Positions 1 through 6,242 of a stretch of DNA of 10,908 nucleotides are shown piece by piece; within the stretch, counting starts at the first letter, position 1; every line of letters begins with the position of its first letter. Below the pieces are notes generated by a model that was given only the letters and a program-made list of their open reading frames with translations, searched no databases and was not told the origin of the DNA. Made by a program: the position numbers and the translations under genes. Origin of the DNA: Lachnoclostridium sp. UBA1781 (GTDB lineage Bacteria; Bacillota; Clostridia; Lachnospirales; Lachnospiraceae); NCBI GenBank assembly GCA_002315495.1, contig DCGJ01000037.1, forward strand, positions 1-10,908, written 5' to 3'.

Positions 1-2
1 TG

Positions 3-1976
3 TTCGGCTGGGACTGGGGCCCACGAATTCCGGATATGGGAATCTGGCGACCGGTATCGTTGGTGTGGGGCAACAAGGCCCGCATCGAGGACGTATTGAT
101 GCTTCAAACTCATGAGAACGGTGTCGTATATCTCGACCCGGAGGTTACTCTCGATGTGTTTGATAACGAGGGTTGTACCTGTGGCAGTGGCGAGGATTAC
201 TCGATTGAAGTGTTTGTAACGGATCCGAAGGGAAATCAGTATCTTCAGGACGAGGCAACGGGAACGATTGTCATTGAAGAGCCAATGCTTTGGATGCCGC
301 ATGGCTACGGCGAGCAGCGTTTGTATCAGGTGCTCGTGGAACTTTGCGACGGAGAGGGAAACCTTCTGGATTCGCGCGAGTTTCGAATCGGTCTTCGCAC
401 CATGACGATGAATCGTGACAAGAACGAGTGGGGCGAGAATTTCTGTCATGAGGTCAACGGACAGAAGGTGTTTGCCATGGGTGCGGATTATATTCCGGAG
501 GATTGCATTTTGTCTCGGACAAATGCGGCCCGAACCCGCAAGCTCCTTGAGGATGCCGTGCTTGCAAATCACAACTGCATTCGCGTGTGGGGTGGCGGTT
601 ATTATCCGGAGGACTGGTTTTACGATGCCTGCGATGAGCTTGGTCTGATTGTATGGCAGGATTTCATGTTCGCATGCGCAAACTACGAGCTTACCGAGCA
701 TTTTGAGGAGAATATAAGCGAAGAAATCATCGGACAGATTAAGAGACTTCGTCATCATGCTTCCCTTGGGCTTTGGTGCGGGAATAATGAGATGGAGACG
801 CAGACCCTGGATCGCTGCTGGAAACCGTCGCAGAAGCAGTTTATCGATTACTGTAAGATATTTGACTACATCATTCCAAAGCTGGTGAAGGAATATGATC
901 CGCAGGCCTTTTACTGGCCGTCCTCTCCGTCGTCAGGCGGTAATTATGACAACCCGTGGGACGAGGCGCGAGGTGACATGCATTACTGGGATGTATGGCA
1001 TGGGGAGAAGCCGTTTACGGATTATCGCAAGTATCATTTTGCATATCTTTCCGAGTTCGGCTTCCAGGCATTTCCGTGTCTTGCTACAGTGGAGAGCTTT
1101 ACCGAGGCGGAGGACCGAAACATCTTCTCACGTGTGATGGAGATGCATCAGAGAAATCGCATGGCGAATGGAAAGATTCTAAAGTATCTGTCGGATACGT
1201 ATCGTTATCCGAAGGATTTTGATCACCTGTTGTATGCGTCCCAGATGCTCCAGGAAGAGGCGATTCGATACGGAGTGGAGCATTTCCGCCGACATCGCGG
1301 TCGCTGCATGGGCACGGTCGTATGGCAGCTAAATGACAACTGGCCGGTAGCCTCCTGGGCAAGTATTGATTATTACGGTCGTTGGAAGGCGCTGCATTAT
1401 GGCGAGAAGCGCTTCTTTGCCCCGATTTTGATTTCCTGTGAAGAAGAGGGAGAAATCACCCAGCGTCCGTCCTGTGTGCAGGAGCCGGGACCACTTGCGA
1501 TTTCCGCGAAGCTTCATGTGGCAAATGAGACCGGAGAGGAGCTCGAAGGTAAGGTGATTTGGAGTCTTCGTAATATGAAGGGTGAGATTTTGGAAGAGGG
1601 AACCGAGGAGGTTTTGGTTTCGGCATATGATGGCGTATGGCTTTCGAAGATGGATTTCTCTACCTACAATCCGCTGGAGATATACCTTTCCTACGAAGTT
1701 GTTTCCGAGGGTGAGGTGAAGAGCTTCGGAACGACGATTTTTGCGGCTCCGAAGCATATGAAGTTTGCTGACCCGAAGCTTACGGTAGCCGTGAACGGCG
1801 ATGAAATAACGATAAATGCGGCCGCATTTGCGAAAAATGTTGAACTTCAGACGGATAATCCGGATGCCCTTCTTTCCGACAACTTCTTCGATATGAATCC
1901 GGGCACAAAGGTTGTGAAGATTGTGCGCGGCGAAGTGAAGGAAGTGAAGGCGCGCAGTATCTTTGATATTGGGTAA
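3..1976 (+). CDS. Beta-mannosidase, GH2 family (5' end missing)
   Basis: This enzyme should remove terminal beta-1,4-mannose from manno-oligosaccharides by the retaining GH2 mechanism. The frame is open to the left edge, and the residues before the internal ATG at 36 (FGWDWGP..PDMGIWRP) are a classic beta-mannosidase signature, so the true start lies outside the window. Numbered from that internal Met, the acid/base Glu is residue 252 in LWCGNNE (codon at 789) and the nucleophile Glu is residue 340 in LSEFGFQ (codon at 1053). Both catalytic residues are intact. The N-terminal sugar-binding domain is mostly missing, while the Ig-like sandwich, TIM barrel and C-terminal beta domains are present. 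No export signal can be judged; family precedent and the adjacent kinase suggest a cytoplasmic enzyme. The TAA stop overlaps the ribosome binding site of the next gene, so the two are almost certainly co-transcribed. Family is confident; strict mannose specificity is inferred. Confidence 0.93.
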   Translation, partial: FGWDWGPRIPDMGIWRPVSLVWGNKARIEDVLMLQTHENGVVYLDPEVTLDVFDNEGCTCGSGEDYSIEVFVTDPKGNQYLQDEATGTIVIEEPMLWMPHGYGEQRLYQVLVELCDGEGNLLDSREFRIGLRTMTMNRDKNEWGENFCHEVNGQKVFAMGADYIPEDCILSRTNAARTRKLLEDAVLANHNCIRVWGGGYYPEDWFYDACDELGLIVWQDFMFACANYELTEHFEENISEEIIGQIKRLRHHASLGLWCGNNEMETQTLDRCWKPSQKQFIDYCKIFDYIIPKLVKEYDPQAFYWPSSPSSGGNYDNPWDEARGDMHYWDVWHGEKPFTDYRKYHFAYLSEFGFQAFPCLATVESFTEAEDRNIFSRVMEMHQRNRMANGKILKYLSDTYRYPKDFDHLLYASQMLQEEAIRYGVEHFRRHRGRCMGTVVWQLNDNWPVASWASIDYYGRWKALHYGEKRFFAPILISCEEEGEITQRPSCVQEPGPLAISAKLHVANETGEELEGKVIWSLRNMKGEILEEGTEEVLVSAYDGVWLSKMDFSTYNPLEIYLSYEVVSEGEVKSFGTTIFAAPKHMKFADPKLTVAVNGDEITINAAAFAKNVELQTDNPDALLSDNFFDMNPGTKVVKIVRGEVKEVKARSIFDIG

Positions 1977-1985
1977 GGAGCAGGT

Positions 1986-2882
1986 ATGATTTACGGATGT
2001 ATTGAAACCGGCGGAACAAAGATTGTAATGGCGCTGGTGGAGGATTGCGGCGACAAGCCGGGAAAGATTTTGAAAAAGGAAAGCATTCCGACCTTAACTC
2101 CCGAGCAAACCCTGCCGAAGGTGGCAGAGTGGTTTCAGGAGGAACAGGTAGATGCGTTCGGCATTGCCGCATTTGGCCCGATTTGCGTGGACCCGAAGAA
2201 AGTGGAGTATGGGCATATTCTGGAAACCACGAAGGAGGCCTGGAAGCATACCGACTTGCTGGTATATCTGAGAGACTACGGGGTTCCGATTGGACTGGAT
2301 TCCGATGTCAATGGTTCCTGCCTCGGTGAGGCAACCTATGGCGCCGGGAAGGGCTTGGACAATGTATTGTATCTTACGGTTGGTACGGGAATCGGCGCGG
2401 GGATTACGGTAAATGGCGAGCCGATTCACGGAATGCTTCATCCGGAAGCCGGGCATGTGCCGATGAGAAAGAGAGAGGACGACCCGGGAAAATGCATCTG
2501 TCCGTACCACGAATGCTGCTGCGAGGGAATGGCAAGCGGAAGCTCGATGAAGGCCCGCTGGAGTGTGCCGGCGACTGAACTGTCCGAGGAGCATATTGCC
2601 TGGGATATCGAGGCTGACTATATTGCTCAGGCGCTTGCAACCTACACCCTCACGGTGTCTCCGAATCGTATCGTACTCGGCGGCGGTGTTATGCATCAGA
2701 AGCAGTTGTTTCCAAAGATTCGGGAGCATTTTGCAAAGTACCTCGGGGGGTATCTTGTGACCGAGGAGTTGGCTGATTTGGAGCACTACATTGTACCTGC
2801 GGAGTTGGGGGACGATCAGGGAATTCTTGGCTGTGAGGTGCTTGCGAAGAGAGCGCTGCTTCGAAGCCAATTGACTCTTTGA
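1986..2882 (+). CDS. ROK-family sugar kinase (fructokinase/mannokinase, GmuE-like)
   Basis: This 298-residue ATP-dependent hexokinase of the ROK family probably phosphorylates fructose or mannose in the cytoplasm. The N-terminal phosphate-binding motif is at residues 7-12 (ETGGTK), the catalytic Asp is D107 in DSDVNG, and a second glycine-rich motif is at 132-139 (VGTGIGAG). The structural zinc site fits H157, C172, H175 and C178, with extra cysteines at 170, 177 and 179. LGGGVM at 231-236 is typical of the fructokinase branch. The whole layout matches Bacillus YdhR/GmuE, which belongs to a glucomannan-use operon. The ATG has an AAGGAG site five bases upstream, overlapping the stop of the beta-mannosidase, so translation is probably coupled. 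Next to a beta-mannosidase, mannose is a sensible substrate, but the sequence does not separate mannose from fructose or glucose. Confidence 0.9.
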   Translation: MIYGCIETGGTKIVMALVEDCGDKPGKILKKESIPTLTPEQTLPKVAEWFQEEQVDAFGIAAFGPICVDPKKVEYGHILETTKEAWKHTDLLVYLRDYGVPIGLDSDVNGSCLGEATYGAGKGLDNVLYLTVGTGIGAGITVNGEPIHGMLHPEAGHVPMRKREDDPGKCICPYHECCCEGMASGSSMKARWSVPATELSEEHIAWDIEADYIAQALATYTLTVSPNRIVLGGGVMHQKQLFPKIREHFAKYLGGYLVTEELADLEHYIVPAELGDDQGILGCEVLAKRALLRSQLTL

Positions 2883-2966
2883 TGGTTGGATGTAGGAAAA
2901 GATGTCATATTCTCGGATAAACTGTTGATGTTTTATATTATATTTATAGTATTATAACAATTGATT

Positions 2967-2979
2967 GGTTTTCAAAACC
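2967..2979. repeat. Short perfect palindrome over the -35 region
   Basis: GGTTTT and AAAACC flank a single central C. The dyad sits on the probable -35 region of the GH5 promoter and shares its right arm with the left arm of the larger inverted repeat at 2975-3016. It is a possible operator half of a sugar-responsive switch, but it is short enough to arise by chance in AT-rich DNA. Confidence 0.35.
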
Positions 2980-2998
2980 TCTCATCTTATGTTACAAT
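2970..2998 (+). promoter_or_regulatory. Probable promoter of the GH5 gene (extended -10)
   Basis: The -10 box TACAAT (2993-2998) is preceded by TG at 2990-2991, giving an extended -10 element that tolerates a weak -35. TTTCAA at 2970-2975, 17 bases upstream, is the candidate -35. Transcription would start near 3005, about 50 bases before the start codon. Other AT-rich -10-like hexamers occur at 2943-2955. A catabolite-responsive-like sequence centred on the CG at 3036-3037 has about two mismatches and is not called. Confidence 0.5.
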
Positions 2999-3016
2999 GC
3001 ATAGGATGAGAGGTTT
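2975..3016 (+). terminator. 12-bp inverted repeat: terminator of the upstream operon and/or operator
   Basis: AAACCTCTCATC (2975-2986) is perfectly complementary to GATGAGAGGTTT (3005-3016), with an 18-base loop whose ends could add a few pairs. TTTCTTTT follows, as in a Rho-independent terminator, so it could end the mannosidase-kinase transcript. The probable -10 box of the GH5 promoter lies in the loop and the right arm begins at the predicted start site. The same dyad could therefore be a repressor-binding site. The structure is directly visible; which role applies is undecided. Confidence 0.55.
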
Positions 3017-3053
3017 CTTTTGCGCGTATAGAAACCGTTTTTTGGAGGTAATT

Positions 3054-5825
3054 ATGAAGAAGATTTCAGCATTGCTCATGACAGTCTGTCTTTTGGTAGG
3101 CTTGTTGTCGGGAATCGCGATGGCAGGGGCATCGGAGGAGGGTGCGGATGAGGCCGCATTTTCCAATCGTTATTCCGGAAATGCCCTTCCGTTCCGCGTT
3201 CTTTCCGCAGATGAAATGGTGGCAGAGATGGGAACCGGTTGGAACCTCGGAAACACCATGGATGGTCACACCGGCTTTACACCGAATGAGACTCTGTGGC
3301 AGAACACGAAGACGACCCAGGAGCTGATTACGGCAATTCATGACATGGGATTCAATACGATTCGTATCCCAATCACCTGGGGAACAACGATTGATGATGC
3401 ACACAACTATTCCATCGACAAGGTATGGATGGATCGTGTGCAGGAGATTGTAGATTATGCTATCGCTCAGGATATGTATGTCATTATCAATATCCATCAC
3501 GATGGTGCTGAACAGACCGGATGGCTTCGAATTGCATCCTCTGATTTTGCCTCGGTGAAGAAGAAGTTTATTGGTGTGTGGAAGCAGATTGCCTCCCGCT
3601 TCAAAAACTACGACGAGCATTTGATTTTTGAATCCATGAATGAGGTTACGGGCAATCGTAACACCGATCAGGATAATGCAGCCATCAACGAGCTGAACCA
3701 GGCATTTGTCAATGTGGTTCGTTCGACCGGCGGCAATAACAGCGAGCGCTGGCTTTCCGTTCCGGCTCGCTATGCGAATCTTTCGGCACTGAATGCAGGC
3801 TCTTTTCAGATTCCTGAGGACACTGTAGAGAACCGTCTGTTTGTTGCCTTCCATTATTATGATGGCTTTGGCATCACGGAGAGCATGCAGGATACGACAA
3901 CAACGATGCAGGAAGTGAAGTCGATTGCAAATGCATTTGCTTCCGTCGTTACCAAGTTCACGTCAAAGGGCATTCCTGTAATTCTCGGAGAGTATGGTGC
4001 GATTAATAAAAATAATTCTGACGAGAGAGCCTATTATTTAGAGGCAATCAATGCCATCTGTAAGAAGGACGGTATCGTTCCGGTGTATTGGGATCAGGGC
4101 TGGTATGACCGTAGCCAGAATCCGGACTATAGCTTCTCTTTGGTTGACCGTGTGACCTGCGAGTCTGTGGATAAGACTGTTACGGATGCGTTGATTCGTG
4201 GATATTTCCAAAATTATGCTGATGTGCTTGATGTTGTAAAGCAGGCAGAAGTGAAGGCCATCAGTTCCATCACGACTTCTTCAGAAACAGTAAAGCTTGC
4301 CGTTGGAGATACGACAGATGTTATGGTAACCACAGCACCGACGGATAACAACGACGTTGTTTTGTGGTCCTCCGCTGACACCTCCGTTGCGACCGTATAT
4401 AACGGTAAGATTCACGCTAAGGGTGTGGGCTCTACCGTTATTACCGCAAAGGCGCAGAGTGGTAACGCAAGTGTTTCCATTACGGTAAATGTTTCTCCGG
4501 CCGCAAAGGTGGCTTACGAGATTTCGGTAGCAAGTGATGAGACCACCTTGGAGCAGGGAGAGAGCATTTATCTTAATCCGACACTTTCCGATAACTTTGG
4601 AAATGCGAAGGAAGACGACAGCGTCTGGTTTAGTTATCGCAGCTCCAATCCAAGCGTGGCAACCGTATCAACGCTTGGTAAGGTGACCGCAATCTCCGGC
4701 GGAGTGGCATATATTACCATTACCAATTCCAATGGTGTTACGAAAACCGTGAAGGTGAATGTGAACGGAAAGGAAGCAACCAATTCCATTCGCCTGGCGC
4801 TAAATGTGTACTACAACGATTCCACACATGAATATTTCGGTAATGAGGTCGGTTCGGAGATTACGGTTTCCGGAAATGGCACCTACACGCTTACCTTCTC
4901 CTGTGGAAAAGACCTTTCCGATGCAGCAAAGGCAGCCGGTGTGACCGCGTTAAAGAACATGACGGCCATTTATATTAAGGACCAGGATGTTACGGAGGGG
5001 CTTGCAGAGAAGTCTGCACTTGTTTCCTGTGACATCACCTACAATACCATCCTTGTAAACGGAAAAGCGTTGACCATAAAGAAGCCGGATGCGAAATCCG
5101 CGCTGAAGGATTCGGGCATTTTCGATACCAATGATCCGATTAACAGCTGGGACGGATCTGCCGTAGAGGAAGCAAAGTCCTTTAATCATGTGGCTAATTT
5201 CACGACGATTGAGAATCCGACGGCAATCACGGTTATCTTTACACTGAGTAACCTTGTGTTTGAAGAGAATAAAGAGGAACCCGAGGAGGTCGAATATACG
5301 ACTCCGACCATCGAGGTTACGACGCTTGGTTTGAATGACAACGAAGTAAAAGTGAAGGGAAATGCCCAGACCTACTATCTGGTAAGCTCTGATCCAAGTG
5401 CAGCAGGTGTAACGACATATACGGCTACCGCTGATGCAAGCGGCGTGGCAACCTTCCATGTAAATGGTATCACGGACGGAAGCACGACGCTTACGGTTTA
5501 TCCGGAAAATGGCGAAGTGGTTTCCAAAAATGTACTGGTTTCCTCAAGCTATCATGGAAATGATCCAACCTATACCGATCCGAAGGAAGATAAGCCGAGT
5601 ACCTCGGACAATACGAACACGAATCCGGAAACGAAGCCGGCAGCGGTTACGGAGAGGGAAAAGGTTAAAATGTCCGGGAAGACTTATGTGATTATCCTTG
5701 GAGCCCTGTTGCTCCTTGGCGTAATGGGAACCGCGATCTGGTGGGAACTTCAAAAGCAGAAGAAATACTGCCCTGCAAAGGAAAAAGAAGAGAAAAAAGA
5801 GTATTATACAGATTTCATGGAATAA
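3054..5825 (+). CDS. Secreted, membrane-anchored multidomain GH5 endo-beta-glycanase (cellulase/mannanase type)
   Basis: This 923-residue cell-surface glycoside hydrolase should cut internal bonds of a beta-glucan, xyloglucan or mannan. Residues 1-26 form a signal peptide (MKK, a hydrophobic stretch, then AMAGA). The GH5 barrel covers about 50-390: GWNLGNT at 62-68, RIPITW at 104-109, NIHHD at 146-150, acid/base E197 in ESMNE, nucleophile E313 in GEYG. The pattern most resembles subfamily GH5_4. Two Ig-like Big_2 repeats follow (about 400-480 and 486-570), then an unassigned module (about 575-737), another beta-rich domain (748-830), a Pro/Thr/Asn-rich linker, one membrane helix (877-897) and a Lys/Glu-rich cytoplasmic tail. 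There is no LPXTG motif. The start is set by GGAGG at 3044-3048, five bases before ATG 3054; an in-frame ATG at 2961 lies upstream of the probable promoter. Substrate is unproven; the neighbours suggest mannan or glucomannan. Confidence 0.9.
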   Translation: MKKISALLMTVCLLVGLLSGIAMAGASEEGADEAAFSNRYSGNALPFRVLSADEMVAEMGTGWNLGNTMDGHTGFTPNETLWQNTKTTQELITAIHDMGFNTIRIPITWGTTIDDAHNYSIDKVWMDRVQEIVDYAIAQDMYVIINIHHDGAEQTGWLRIASSDFASVKKKFIGVWKQIASRFKNYDEHLIFESMNEVTGNRNTDQDNAAINELNQAFVNVVRSTGGNNSERWLSVPARYANLSALNAGSFQIPEDTVENRLFVAFHYYDGFGITESMQDTTTTMQEVKSIANAFASVVTKFTSKGIPVILGEYGAINKNNSDERAYYLEAINAICKKDGIVPVYWDQGWYDRSQNPDYSFSLVDRVTCESVDKTVTDALIRGYFQNYADVLDVVKQAEVKAISSITTSSETVKLAVGDTTDVMVTTAPTDNNDVVLWSSADTSVATVYNGKIHAKGVGSTVITAKAQSGNASVSITVNVSPAAKVAYEISVASDETTLEQGESIYLNPTLSDNFGNAKEDDSVWFSYRSSNPSVATVSTLGKVTAISGGVAYITITNSNGVTKTVKVNVNGKEATNSIRLALNVYYNDSTHEYFGNEVGSEITVSGNGTYTLTFSCGKDLSDAAKAAGVTALKNMTAIYIKDQDVTEGLAEKSALVSCDITYNTILVNGKALTIKKPDAKSALKDSGIFDTNDPINSWDGSAVEEAKSFNHVANFTTIENPTAITVIFTLSNLVFEENKEEPEEVEYTTPTIEVTTLGLNDNEVKVKGNAQTYYLVSSDPSAAGVTTYTATADASGVATFHVNGITDGSTTLTVYPENGEVVSKNVLVSSSYHGNDPTYTDPKEDKPSTSDNTNTNPETKPAAVTEREKVKMSGKTYVIILGALLLLGVMGTAIWWELQKQKKYCPAKEKEEKKEYYTDFME

Positions 5826-5838
5826 TCGAAAAAAGTAG

Positions 5839-5867
5839 TTGACAATTCCGGGAGGTAAATGTATAAT
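5839..5867 (+). promoter_or_regulatory. Consensus sigma-A promoter of the T-box operon
   Basis: TTGACA (5839-5844) and TATAAT (5862-5867) are both perfect matches separated by the optimal 17 bases. Transcription should start near 5874. A small GGCT/AGCC hairpin (5879-5890) would lie close to the 5' end of the RNA. With such a strong promoter, control must mostly come after initiation, which fits the T-box that follows. The promoter begins only 13 bases after the GH5 stop codon. Confidence 0.9.
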
Positions 5868-5906
5868 TGGCTCAAATCGGCTGTAAAGCCTTCATAATTA
5901 AGAAAA

Positions 5907-6160
5907 AGCGATGACGAAGACGGTGTTACGTTTGGTTTTCAGAGAGTCGGTGTTTGGTGCGAACCGATAACTTAGATGTATTAAGCCTATCACTTCCGAG
6001 CTGGTGAGCTGAACGAGTTTCAAGTAGGTGATCCCGTAGTTGCCGCGTGAAGGCAAAGGACTTGATGGAGTCCCTGAGTGGTGCGAAAGCACAAGTTGAG
6101 TGGTACCGCGGGTATGCTAATTGCAGCTCGTCTCAAGAGATTGAGGCGAGCTGTTTTTTT
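5907..6160 (+). promoter_or_regulatory. T-box riboswitch leader, specifier ATC (isoleucine)
   Basis: This leader RNA binds a specific tRNA and lets transcription continue when that tRNA is uncharged. Stem I is closed by AGC (5907-5909) with GCT (6000-6002); a kink-turn-like GATGA/CGA bulge follows, then GAAG (5916-5919) pairs with CTTC (5993-5996). In the B. subtilis glyQS leader the specifier codon is followed by one A and then this helix; the same register here gives ATC at 5989-5991, an Ile codon. AGAGAG (5941-5946) and GGTGCGAACC (5957-5966) match conserved distal Stem I elements. Small hairpins follow at 6041-6055, 6058-6073 and 6081-6092. The conserved T-box core GAGTGGTACCGCG is at 6098-6110; its TGGT (6101-6104) predicts discriminator base A73, consistent with tRNA-Ile. 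The family call is very secure and the Ile assignment strong; TAT (Tyr) or CTA (Leu) would need a shifted register. Confidence 0.92.
6124..6160 (+). terminator. Intrinsic terminator of the T-box leader
   Basis: CAGCTCGTCTCA (6124-6135) pairs with TGAGGCGAGCTG (6142-6153), 12 base pairs including one G-U, with a six-base loop and seven T residues after it. The 5' arm lies next to the T-box core, where it would be sequestered in the alternative antiterminator when uncharged tRNA binds. It is also the first clear terminator downstream of the GH5 gene. Confidence 0.92.
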
Positions 6161-6188
6161 ATGTCACTCGGTGACATAAAAAAACAGC
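6150..6188. repeat. Perfect 18-bp inverted repeat after the T-box terminator
   Basis: Bases 6150-6167 are exactly complementary to 6171-6188 around a three-base TCG centre. The left arm takes in the end of the terminator stem and its whole T-run; the right arm repeats these as an A-run plus CAGC. The GC-containing core, TATGTCAC against GTGACATA, has the size of an HTH-dimer operator. In RNA it would make a long hairpin in read-through transcripts only. It is not a standard T-box part. It lies 55 bases before an HTH-containing gene, so autoregulation is a reasonable guess. Confidence 0.8.
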
Positions 6189-6242
6189 ACCCCCCATTTC
6201 TCATCCATCGAAATAATTTATTTCAGCAGGAGGAACAAAAAC

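Noticed and set aside
3029..3043. CcpA cre-like sequence in the GH5 leader
   Set aside because: About two mismatches to the consensus, including conserved positions. AAAC-C-GTTT is too short to trust without genome-wide comparison.
2961..3053. In-frame upstream extension of the GH5 gene from an ATG-like start at 2961
   Set aside because: It would cover the probable promoter and the inverted repeat, has no ribosome binding site, and would put 31 residues ahead of a textbook signal peptide. ATG 3054 has GGAGG at ideal spacing.
5987..5991. CTA (Leu) or TAT (Tyr) as the T-box specifier instead of ATC
   Set aside because: The Stem I helix GAAG/CTTC and the single A before it fix the register to ATC, matching the glyQS layout. 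A73 prediction does not by itself exclude Leu or Tyr.
6150..6188. The inverted repeat as a bidirectional terminator
   Set aside because: On each strand the hairpin core is followed by A residues, not T residues, so it does not form an intrinsic terminator by itself.
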